Assembly: GCA_023387715.1 (NCBI GenBank)
Contig: JAEWHQ010000012.1
Coordinates: 1 to 6,641 of the forward strand
Direction of reading: 5' to 3'
From: Pseudomonadota bacterium
Lineage (GTDB): Bacteria > Pseudomonadota > Alphaproteobacteria > Rhizobiales > Rhizobiaceae
DNA: 6,641 nt
Part shown: positions 1-5,331 of the stretch, piece after piece
How the letters are laid out: every line of letters starts with the position of its first letter
Position numbering within the stretch: position 1 is the stretch's first letter
Translations under genes and position numbers: made by a program
The notes under the pieces: generated by a model
Told to the model about the DNA's origin: nothing
Databases searched by the model: none
Seen by the model: only the letters and a program-made list of their open reading frames with translations

Positions 1-49
1 ATTGGATGGTTTATCCCATATCTTTTTCAGAGAGTTCGGGCTTGATAGC

Positions 50-1540
50 ATGGCAGATTTTGTAGCGGTACTAAAGAAGACCATTGACGCGCAGGCGGAT
101 CCCACACCTGAATTGCGTCAGCGCGTCTATGCAAAAGCACGCGCGACGATCGAGCAGAAACTGGTAACAGCCAATGCGCCTGAATCGGTTTCGATGCGTC
201 AGCGTCAGATGCTGGAAGATTCGATCAAAGAGGTCGAAGCTTTTTATGCGCCGGCACCGGTTGTCGAATCAGAACCGGAAATTGAGCTTGATCTTACACC
301 GGAAGTCACCAAACCAGCTGATCCGCTTGAAGATTTTCTGACGGAAAATCGCGCGGGCTCTGATGAAAGTGCCGGTAATGCTGAAAGTGATGCAGCCGGT
401 GATGCTGGTGCTTTAACATCTGCACCTGATTTCACCGCGACTGGCCATTCAAAAGAAGCAGAATCTGCACCAAACGGTGATATGCTGTCCGGCGTTGATC
501 GGGCAGGGGATCGTCTGGGCTCAGCCAAGCCAAGTACCAAAGCACGCTCACCACGTAAGCCTGCCTTTAATGATGCACTGGAAGACAAGCGCTCTTATAA
601 AGGTTTGGTCATTGGTTTGATTGCAGCACTGGTATTGGGCGGTGGTGGTTATGCCGCCTATGTCAATAAAGACAAATTAAGCGAACTGGCTTCAAGCCTT
701 GGCCGCAGTGAAACAGATGCGCCTGTTGCAGGCGGTACGGATGAGCCGGCATCAAACAATACAGCCGATACAACCGATATTGGCGGCGGCACTGAGAGCG
801 GCACAACTGCGCCGAATGCGCCTGAGCCAAAACTTACCCAGCGTCTGTTGCCGGACGGCACAGAAGTGGATGAAGGCCCTGCAGGCGGCGCAGCCTCTGA
901 TCTGGCGGAAGGTAAATCCACCACCGCGCTTAGCCAAAACTCAGGCTCTGGTCAGGCACCGGTCAGTTCTTCCGGTAATACTGAACAAAGCGGTTCCGGT
1001 GTTGCTGTCGGCCAGAAAGCATTCTTCTATGAAGAACGCTCAGGCGCAGATTCGGGCTCGGCGCAGGCTGGTAGTGTTGTCTGGTCGGTTGTGCAGGATT
1101 CACCGGGTGATGGTGAGCCTGAAGAGCCAGCTATTCGCGCAGAAGTTACCATTCCAGATACGCAAATGCGCATGCAGATGACCATTCGCCGTAATGCGGA
1201 TAAGTCATTGCCAGCCAGTCATCTGATTGAAATGATGTTCTTTGTACCGGATGATTTCTCCGGCGGTGTCGTTGATAATGTTCAGCGTGTAACTTTCAAA
1301 GATACAGAACAGGCAGCCGGTAATCCGCTGATTGCGATTTCATCGAAGATCGCTGACAACTTCTTTATTGTTGCACTCAATGATGCACGTACAGCCGTTG
1401 ATACCAACTTGTCCTTGATGCGTCGTTTGCAGTGGGTGGATATTCCGATCACCTATCGCAATGGTCGCCGTGCGCTGCTCAGTCTTGAAAAGGGCGTGCC
1501 GGGTGAGAAGGTCTTTAATGACGTGCTGAAAAGCCAATAA
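50..1540 (+). CDS. Conserved single-pass membrane protein of unknown function
   Basis: I recognise no named family. The protein is 496 aa from ATG 50. Residues 1-85 look helical and charged. Residues 85-180 are an acidic Ala/Ser/Glu/Asp-rich, probably disordered stretch ending in a basic patch (Lys/Arg around 160-183). One membrane segment follows at about 185-205 (GLVIGLIAALVLGGGGYAAYV). A Gly/Ser/Thr/Ala-rich linker runs to about 317, and a compact C-terminal domain of about 180 residues ends the protein. The basic patch before the membrane segment suggests a cytoplasmic N-terminus and a periplasmic C-terminal domain. The frame stays open to a TTG at base 2, but the following ATG gives a sensible N-terminus (MADFVAVLKK) with a weak AGAGAG upstream, so I chose ATG 50. 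The linkers explain long spurious frames on both strands here. The gene converges on rpoH. That it is a gene is fairly sure; its function is unknown. Confidence 0.8.
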   Translation: MADFVAVLKKTIDAQADPTPELRQRVYAKARATIEQKLVTANAPESVSMRQRQMLEDSIKEVEAFYAPAPVVESEPEIELDLTPEVTKPADPLEDFLTENRAGSDESAGNAESDAAGDAGALTSAPDFTATGHSKEAESAPNGDMLSGVDRAGDRLGSAKPSTKARSPRKPAFNDALEDKRSYKGLVIGLIAALVLGGGGYAAYVNKDKLSELASSLGRSETDAPVAGGTDEPASNNTADTTDIGGGTESGTTAPNAPEPKLTQRLLPDGTEVDEGPAGGAASDLAEGKSTTALSQNSGSGQAPVSSSGNTEQSGSGVAVGQKAFFYEERSGADSGSAQAGSVVWSVVQDSPGDGEPEEPAIRAEVTIPDTQMRMQMTIRRNADKSLPASHLIEMMFFVPDDFSGGVVDNVQRVTFKDTEQAAGNPLIAISSKIADNFFIVALNDARTAVDTNLSLMRRLQWVDIPITYRNGRRALLSLEKGVPGEKVFNDVLKSQ

Positions 1541-1570
1541 GACTTTTTTAAAGTTGAACTAAGACAAAAT

Positions 1571-1594
1571 AAAAGGCCGCGAAAGCGGCCTTTT
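1571..1594. terminator. Bidirectional rho-independent terminator
   Basis: GGCCGC (1575-1580) pairs with GCGGCC (1585-1590) around a GAAA tetraloop. The stem is extended by AAAA 1571-1574 against TTTT 1591-1594. The plus strand ends in TTTTT. The minus strand reads TTTT then ATTTTG. It lies 30 nt after the stop of the left-hand membrane protein and 31 nt after the rpoH stop, so it can end both convergent transcripts. Confidence 0.9.
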
Positions 1595-1625
1595 TGATGT
1601 CTGGTGATTGAAAACCAATCAGCGT

Positions 1626-2540
1626 TTAAGCATTTGCCTGATTGCTGATAGCCAGCTGGGCCCGAGTTTGGCTTAGTGCTGCTGCCTGTACGGCTTCCTG
1701 CACTTTTTCAAAAGCACGTACTTCAATCTGGCGGACACGTTCGCGGCTGATATTAAACTCAGCAGAGAGCGCTTCGAGTGTTACCGGCTCGTCCAGTAGA
1801 CGACGTGCATAGAAAATACGCTGTTCACGCTCGTTCAGATTGCTCATTGCCTGTTCAAGCATTGCACGGCGGCTTTCCAGTTCATCCTGCTCAATCAGCA
1901 TGGTTTCCTGACTGTCGCTGTCGTCAACAAGCCAGTCCTGCCATTCACCTGATTCGCCCTCGGAAGCGCGGATCGGTGCGTTGAGCGAAGCATCACCCGA
2001 CAAACGGCGGTTCATCGAGACGACTTCTTCCTCGCTCACATTCAGCTTGGTCGCAATCTGGGCAACCTGATCAGGGTTCAGATCGCCGTCATCAAGCGCC
2101 TGAATTTTGCTTTTCATTTTACGCAGGTTAAAGAACAAGCGTTTCTGATTGGCGGTGGTGCCCATTTTTACAAGGCTCCACGACCGCAAAACATATTCCT
2201 GAATAGATGCCTTGATCCACCACATTGCATAAGTGGCAAGACGGAAGCCGCGTTCCGGCTCAAACTTTTTAACAGCCTGCATCAGGCCGACATTGCCCTC
2301 GGAAATCACTTCACCGATCGGCAAGCCGTAGCCGCGATAACCCATGGCAATTTTAGCTACCAGTCGCAGATGGCTTGTTACCAGCTTATGGGCGGCTTTC
2401 GGGTCGGCATGTTCATGATAACGCTTGGCCAGCATATATTCTTCTTGCGGTTCAAGCATTGGGAAACGACGGATTTCTTCGAGATAACGGGTAAGACCAC
2501 CGTCACCGGAAGTGATACTTGGAAGATTGACCTGGGCCAT
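1626..2540 (-). CDS. rpoH: RNA polymerase heat-shock sigma factor RpoH (sigma-32)
   Basis: This sigma factor directs RNA polymerase to heat-shock promoters (chaperones, proteases). The protein is 304 aa, slightly longer than E. coli RpoH (284) because of an Ala/Gln-rich C-terminal tail. Regions 2.1-2.4 span about residues 57-125, with the core-binding and -10-reading segment GFRLATYAMWWIKASIQEY at about 98-116. The diagnostic RpoH box QKRLFFNLRK is at 132-141, which separates it from RpoD and RpoS. Region 4.2 (about 252-281, FNISRERVRQIEVRAFEKV) is the helix-turn-helix that reads the -35. The frame stays open for 18 more codons upstream, but ATG 2540 has a strong Shine-Dalgarno six bases upstream and matches the usual alphaproteobacterial N-terminus (MAQVNLPSI), so I reject the longer start. 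rluD upstream has its own terminator, so rpoH should have its own promoter in 2541-2820. Many rhizobia carry two rpoH genes; this one looks like the RpoH1 type, which is less certain than the family. Confidence 0.96.
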   Translation of the reverse strand: MAQVNLPSITSGDGGLTRYLEEIRRFPMLEPQEEYMLAKRYHEHADPKAAHKLVTSHLRLVAKIAMGYRGYGLPIGEVISEGNVGLMQAVKKFEPERGFRLATYAMWWIKASIQEYVLRSWSLVKMGTTANQKRLFFNLRKMKSKIQALDDGDLNPDQVAQIATKLNVSEEEVVSMNRRLSGDASLNAPIRASEGESGEWQDWLVDDSDSQETMLIEQDELESRRAMLEQAMSNLNEREQRIFYARRLLDEPVTLEALSAEFNISRERVRQIEVRAFEKVQEAVQAAALSQTRAQLAISNQANA

Positions 2541-2546
2541 GAAGCA

Positions 2547-2554
2547 CCCTCCTT
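2547..2554 (-). promoter_or_regulatory. rpoH Shine-Dalgarno (decides the start)
   Basis: The minus strand reads AAGGAGGG with six bases before ATG 2540. This near-perfect anti-16S match fixes the start at 2540 rather than at the longer open frame from 2594. Confidence 0.85.
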
Positions 2555-2689
2555 CTTCTTGGTTGCAGACTCCCATTTGGCAAGTCCGCTTCACCGGTGC
2601 ATAGCGCCTACCGGTTTTGAATTTCAGTATAGACTTAAATCAGGCAAAAAAACGATGAAAAGGAATGCACAGTCTGTCACTCTTTTGTT

Positions 2690-2714
2690 AACGCTGTAGC
2701 CTGACAAAAGTTTC
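2690..2714 (-). promoter_or_regulatory. Candidate EcfG/sigma-E-type promoter for rpoH
   Basis: On the minus strand, GAAAC (2714-2710) is followed by 16 bases and then CGTT (2693-2690). The alphaproteobacterial general stress sigma EcfG recognises GGAAC-N16/17-CGTT, so this has one mismatch in the -35 (A for the second G), an exact -10 and an allowed spacer. It points toward rpoH and would give a leader of roughly 140 nt. A match of this length can occur by chance; support comes from position and orientation only. Confidence 0.35.
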
Positions 2715-2820
2715 ACAATCTTTGATTTTTATGAATAGACGGGAAAGCCACAGATAAACCACTGTTCTTGTTGACAGTTAAGCTTTCTAATTTTGGCAAG
2801 TTACTCTTATAGATAGGTAT

Positions 2821-2855
2821 AAAAAAACTGCCTTCAAGAGATGAAGGCAGTTTTT
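2821..2855 (-). terminator. rluD rho-independent terminator
   Basis: CTGCCTTCA (2828-2836) pairs perfectly with TGAAGGCAG (2842-2850) around a five-base loop. Reading the minus strand, the 9-bp stem is followed by seven T (2827-2821), beginning a few bases after the rluD stop. TTTTT on the plus side could make it bidirectional, but no plus-strand gene ends here. It separates rluD from rpoH transcription. Confidence 0.92.
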
Positions 2856-2860
2856 GATGC

Positions 2861-3898
2861 TTAACCGTGCTGATCTTTGCGAAATTGCTCAATCAGACTT
2901 TGGAAATCATCCGGTAGTGGGGCTTCAAACCGCATCAATCGCTCATCTGCCGGATGGGCAAAAGCGAGAAGGCGGGCGTGCAGCGCTTGACGCGGAAACT
3001 TCTGCACAGCCTCACGCAAACCATCGGCAAGTTTGTTGGCTTTGGTTTTAAATGCACCGCCGTAATCATTATCACCGACAATCGGCGTGCCCGTATAGGT
3101 CATGTGCACGCGAATCTGGTGCGTTCTGCCGGTTTCCAGCTGGCACTCCACCACAGAAGCCAGCGCTGTTGCATCTTCTTTGGCTGCAAAGCGTTCCAGC
3201 ACCGTATAATGGGTGACGGCATAACGTGCATCTTCGCGGTCTTCTTTCACCACGGCCTGTTTGGTGCGGTCGCGGCTGGAACGGCCAAGATAGGTTTCAA
3301 TTGTGCCTTGCGGGCGTTCCGGCAGACCCCAGACAAGCGCCACATAGGCGCGTTCCAGATCACCGGTCAGGCCGTGATCGGCAAATTGTGCTGACAGATG
3401 CTGATGTGCTTCATCGTTTTTGGCAATCACCAACACGCCGCTGGTGTCTTTATCCAAGCGGTGAACAATGCCCGGACGCAATTCACCACCGACTTGTGAC
3501 AGATTATTGCCGCAATGATAGATCAAGGCATTGACCAGGGTGCCGGTCATGTTTCCACTGCCCGGGTGGACAACGAGGCCGGCAGGTTTGTTGATGACGA
3601 GCACATCGTCATCTTCATAGAGAATATCGAGAGGGATATTTTCAGCTTGGGGTTTGGTTGACTGCACTTCGTCGAGCTCAATCGTTACGCTCATATTTTC
3701 GCGTAACTTATGTTTGGCTTCACGGATAGTCGCGCCATTGACGGTCACACGGCCGTCGGCAATCAGTGCCTGAATGCGGTTGCGCGACAGGTCAGGGGCA
3801 AGCTCTGCGCTCAGCCACTGATCTAAACGTTTGCCAACGGCGTCTGCTCCGGCAATTATCTCTTTCAATCGTCTCGTCCCTTCGTTATCACGCGGCAT
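2861..3898 (-). CDS. rluD: RluA-family 23S rRNA pseudouridine synthase (RluD-like)
   Basis: The enzyme isomerises uridine to pseudouridine in 23S rRNA; RluD proper acts on helix 69 (U1911, U1915 and U1917 in E. coli numbering). From ATG 3898 it is 345 aa. An S4 RNA-binding domain lies at about 22-80 (KRLDQWLS, then RIQALIADGRVTVNG). The catalytic domain starts at about 90, with the signature GIVHRLDKDTSG at 143-154 and catalytic Asp149. The second family motif ETGRTHQIRVHM is at 255-266. The frame is open upstream to 3985, giving a hydrophobic non-homologous extension that runs into the divergent gene, so I reject that. ATG 3898 has no clear Shine-Dalgarno, so the start is the least certain part. 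The S4 domain is shared with RluC, so the RluD assignment rests on general resemblance. It is transcribed alone, ending at the hairpin just downstream. Confidence 0.92.
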   Translation of the reverse strand: MPRDNEGTRRLKEIIAGADAVGKRLDQWLSAELAPDLSRNRIQALIADGRVTVNGATIREAKHKLRENMSVTIELDEVQSTKPQAENIPLDILYEDDDVLVINKPAGLVVHPGSGNMTGTLVNALIYHCGNNLSQVGGELRPGIVHRLDKDTSGVLVIAKNDEAHQHLSAQFADHGLTGDLERAYVALVWGLPERPQGTIETYLGRSSRDRTKQAVVKEDREDARYAVTHYTVLERFAAKEDATALASVVECQLETGRTHQIRVHMTYTGTPIVGDNDYGGAFKTKANKLADGLREAVQKFPRQALHARLLAFAHPADERLMRFEAPLPDDFQSLIEQFRKDQHG

Positions 3899-3922
3899 GG
3901 GTGCATGAACCGGAGTTATTGA

Positions 3923-4393
3923 ATGCAGTATCCAAATTATCCTCGATATCAGAATCAACACGATCCACGATATGAGGAACAACAAGCTTATTATCCCGAT
4001 CCCAATCAGGAGCCAGCTCTTGATCCGGCCATGGAGCGCGTACGGCGCAAGATGATCCGGCTACTGGCTGTATCAATCGGGGTTATGCTTATTGGTCTTA
4101 TGGCTGTGCTTGCAGCCGTTGTCTACAAAATCAATAAAGCGCCAGAGGCGCCTGAGCAAGAGGATCTGCGCTCCGATATTCCGGGACAGACAGCCGTGGT
4201 GCCCGAACAGCCATTTAAGATGGTCGAATCACAAATCACCCTGCCTGAAGGCACACGCCTGCTTTCACAGAGCTTGTCCGGCAATCTGATTTCGCTGGAA
4301 ACCCTGCTTCCGGACGGCGGAACAGAGATTATTGTCTATGATTTCAAAGAATCACGCATCGCTGCGCGGATGATTTTGGGGAATGTTGAATAA
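3923..4393 (+). CDS. Small membrane-anchored protein divergent from rluD
   Basis: This 156-aa protein has no function I can name; it resembles short alphaproteobacterial conserved hypothetical proteins found beside rluD (possibly the DUF6476 type, uncertain). Residues 1-36 are rich in Tyr, Pro and Gln. A basic segment (RVRRKMIR, 39-46) precedes one membrane helix at about 47-67, then a linker, then an extracytoplasmic domain of about 85 residues ending in a beta-rich stretch (ETLLPDGGTEIIVYDF). The basic flank suggests N-in, C-out topology. ATG 3923 has a GGAG (3911-3914) eight bases upstream. An alternative start is ATG 4031 (Met37), because codons 2-36 end in G or C only 10 times in 35, against 19 in 35 for codons 37-71. 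Only 24 nt separate this start from that of rluD, so promoters must overlap coding sequence. Confidence 0.8.
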   Translation: MQYPNYPRYQNQHDPRYEEQQAYYPDPNQEPALDPAMERVRRKMIRLLAVSIGVMLIGLMAVLAAVVYKINKAPEAPEQEDLRSDIPGQTAVVPEQPFKMVESQITLPEGTRLLSQSLSGNLISLETLLPDGGTEIIVYDFKESRIAARMILGNVE

Positions 4394-4404
4394 TCAACAG
4401 GCGG

Positions 4405-4460
4405 TTTTCACAGGTTGAAGGGCTGAAAATACATTTTTTCCGGCTCTTGCCTGTGTAAAA
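4405..4460 (+). repeat. Long imperfect hairpin after the 3923-4393 gene
   Basis: CACAGG (4409-4414) pairs with CCTGTG (4450-4455). AAGGGCTG (4418-4425) pairs with CGGCTCTT (4441-4448) through two G-U wobbles, and TTTT 4405-4408 can close on AAAA 4457-4460. The A/T-rich apical loop is 4426-4440. It starts 12 nt after the stop codon. No T-run follows on either strand, so it is not a canonical terminator; it may stabilise the mRNA 3' end or belong to a structured RNA. Confidence 0.55.
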
Positions 4461-4505
4461 ACTCAAAGAAATCAAAATAATCGGAAGAAAATGCATTTTT
4501 TTCCG
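4425..4505 (+). repeat. Short direct repeat pair (GAAAATRCAT + T-run + CCG)
   Basis: GAAAATACAT followed by T-run and CCG occurs at 4425-4442. GAAAATGCAT followed by T-run and CCG occurs at 4487-4505. The copies differ by one substitution and one extra T. The second copy is half of a 24-base palindrome (4482-4505), complementary throughout except one G-T pair. The first copy forms the loop of the preceding hairpin. Confidence 0.6.
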
Positions 4506-4543
4506 CTTATTTTTTTCAAAGCAGTTGCGCTTTGAAAATAAGC
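4505..4543 (+). repeat. Inverted repeat upstream of tRNA-Glu
   Basis: The left arm 4505-4522 and right arm 4529-4543 pair over 15 bp (GCTTTG, then AAAA, then TAAGC, reading the right arm). Three unpaired T bulge from the left arm, and the loop is AGTTGC. The right arm runs directly into a 5-bp mini-palindrome, CCGAT-TAT-ATCGG (4543-4555). It could act as a weak terminator for upstream transcription or be a chromosomal repeat element. Confidence 0.55.
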
Positions 4544-4553
4544 CGATTATATC
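4525..4553 (+). promoter_or_regulatory. Candidate promoter for tRNA-Glu
   Basis: TTGCGC (4525-4530), a 17-base spacer and TATATC (4548-4553) resemble a housekeeping promoter, with TTG and TATA conserved. Transcription would start near 4560, leaving a 5' leader of about 65 nt for RNase P to remove. A weaker alternative -35 is TTGCCT at 4572. The candidate overlaps the hairpin at 4505-4543. Confidence 0.3.
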
Positions 4554-4625
4554 GGCGTCACAGTCAAGTGATTGCCTTTTAAACGAAGCGCCTCACTTCA
4601 CTCACAAGCATCGTCAGATGCGCGT

Positions 4626-4700
4626 GCGCCCATCGTCTAGCGGTTAGGACGCCGCCCTTTCACGGCGGAAACAGGGGTTCGATTCCCCTTGGGCGTACCA
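4626..4700 (+). tRNA. tRNA-Glu (anticodon UUC)
   Basis: A full cloverleaf is visible. The acceptor stem is GCGCCCA (4626-4632) with TGGGCGT (4690-4696). The anticodon stem is CCGCC/GGCGG with loop CTTTCAC (4657-4663) and anticodon TTC at 4659-4661. The T-arm is AGGGG (4673-4677), TTCGATT, CCCCT (4685-4689). The discriminator is A4697 and CCA is encoded (4698-4700). The first acceptor pair is a G-U wobble (G4626 with T4696). Six T follow at 4702-4707, which with the tRNA stems may suffice as a terminator. Confidence 0.97.
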
Positions 4701-4773
4701 CTTTTTTCCCTTAGAATTAAAGTATGAGTTTTTATCACAAGATTTTGTGCGGCTTTTCGCATTTTAAAGATTG

Positions 4774-4784
4774 TATAAAATAAT
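4774..4784 (+). promoter_or_regulatory. Candidate -10 region for fur
   Basis: TATAAAATAAT is the most promoter-like stretch in the 144 nt between tRNA-Glu and fur. No good TTGACA-like -35 lies at the right distance. I see no clear Fur box and no terminator hairpin between tRNA and fur, so read-through from the tRNA promoter is also possible. Confidence 0.25.
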
Positions 4785-4844
4785 CCGCTTGATATTCCCT
4801 TGGCCATATTTGCAACAAGCGGCGTGTCGGTGCATAATCCGGCC

Positions 4845-5270
4845 ATGAACACAATGACCACATCAAACGATTACGAACAGCAGCTTCGGCAGGCGGGCGT
4901 CAGAATCACGCGTCAACGACGCATTATTCTGAACATCCTTTCTGATTCGGAAGATCATCCGGATGCGCTGGAAATTTTCAGACGCGCTGTGGAGATTGAT
5001 AACAGCATTTCTTTATCCACGGTCTATCGCACCATGAAACTGCTGGAAGAGCAGGGCGCTATCCATCGCCATGCCTTTAATGGCGGGCCGTCACGCTTTG
5101 AGCACGCAGGTTCAGACCACCATGACCATATTATCGATATGGAATCAGGTGATGTGGTTGAGTTCCATTCGGAGAAGATTGAGCGCTTGCAAGAAGAAAT
5201 CGCCCGCGAGCTCGGCTATGAAATTGTGCATCACCGGCTTGAGCTTTACTGCCGCAAGATCAAGAAATAG
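4845..5270 (+). CDS. fur: Fur-family metal-responsive transcriptional regulator
   Basis: A dimeric repressor that binds DNA when loaded with a divalent metal. From ATG 4845 it is 141 aa. The N-terminal winged helix holds recognition helix [16 protein letters not shown] at about 56-71. The dimerisation and metal domain has the family residues His38, Glu86, the HHDH cluster 92-95, Glu106, and His129/His130 near the C-terminus. The CxxC zinc motifs of E. coli Fur are absent; the only Cys is near the end (LYCRK, Cys136). In rhizobia, Fur relatives often sense manganese (Mur) while iron is handled by Irr and RirA, so the metal cannot be told from sequence. The [11 protein letters not shown] and STVYRT stretches fit Fur/Mur. 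Starts at 4800 (TTG), 4845 and 4854 are all in frame and none has a clear Shine-Dalgarno; 4845 or 4854 fits the family length. It converges on the kinase gene. Confidence 0.92.
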   Translation: MNTMTTSNDYEQQLRQAGVRITRQRRIILNILSDSEDHPDALEIFRRAVEIDNSISLSTVYRTMKLLEEQGAIHRHAFNGGPSRFEHAGSDHHDHIIDMESGDVVEFHSEKIERLQEEIARELGYEIVHHRLELYCRKIKK

Positions 5271-5294
5271 CATTTCTCATTGATTTTAAATCGC

Positions 5295-5328
5295 CGCGTC
5301 TGCTTGAACATCAAGCGGACGCGTTTTT
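5295..5328 (+). terminator. fur rho-independent terminator
   Basis: CGCGTC-T-GCTTGA (5295-5307) pairs with TCAAGC-G-GACGCG (5311-5323): a 13-bp stem with one T-G wobble, a three-base loop, then TTTTT (5324-5328). It starts 24 nt after the fur stop and its T-run nearly touches the stop codon of the opposing kinase gene. On the minus strand no T-run follows, so for the kinase it is only a weak terminator. Confidence 0.93.
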
Positions 5329-5331
5329 ATT

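Larger units (their letters stand above)
2541..2820 (-). other. rpoH upstream control region and leader
   Basis: This 280-nt non-coding stretch lies between the rluD terminator and rpoH. Reading the minus strand, it holds a GAAAC-N16-CGTT motif (2714-2690), a pyrimidine run UUCCUUUU (2665-2658) able to pair with part of the purine-rich Shine-Dalgarno, and a -10-like TATACT (2631-2626) with no good -35. ACCGGT is present twice (2615-2610 and 2598-2593) and can form a stem. A small hairpin pairs GACTTGCC (2586-2579) with GGGAGTC (2574-2568). TGAAGC (2593-2588) is complementary to GCTTCA (2545-2540), which ends on the first base of the start codon. The transcription start cannot be fixed by eye. 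Confidence 0.5.

Noticed and set aside
699..1181. Plus-strand frame of 160 codons in a second phase
   Set aside because: It overlaps the linker and C-terminal part of the left-hand membrane protein. The Gly/Ser/Ala/Thr-rich codons remove stops in other phases, and the product looks unnatural (Arg/Gln/Ala-rich).
2541..2594. N-terminal extension of rpoH from ATG 2594
   Set aside because: It would place the near-perfect Shine-Dalgarno inside the coding sequence, and the extra residues do not resemble RpoH N-termini.
2742..2766. Plus-strand GGAAA-N16-TGTT, a possible EcfG-like promoter
   Set aside because: It has mismatches in both boxes and would direct transcription into the rluD terminator with no gene downstream on that strand.
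2771..2776. Plus-strand TTGACA (perfect -35 hexamer)
   Set aside because: No -10 element lies at 16-18 bases, and it faces the 3' end of rluD.
3899..3985. N-terminal extension of rluD by 29 hydrophobic residues
   Set aside because: It overlaps the start of the divergent gene, is not part of the S4 domain and would act as a membrane anchor, which does not fit an rRNA-modifying enzyme.
4637..4861. Minus-strand frame of 74 codons ending in GNRTPVSAVKGRRPNR
   Set aside because: Its C-terminus is the antisense of tRNA-Glu. This is a known kind of spurious protein in databases, with no ribosome binding site or other coding support.
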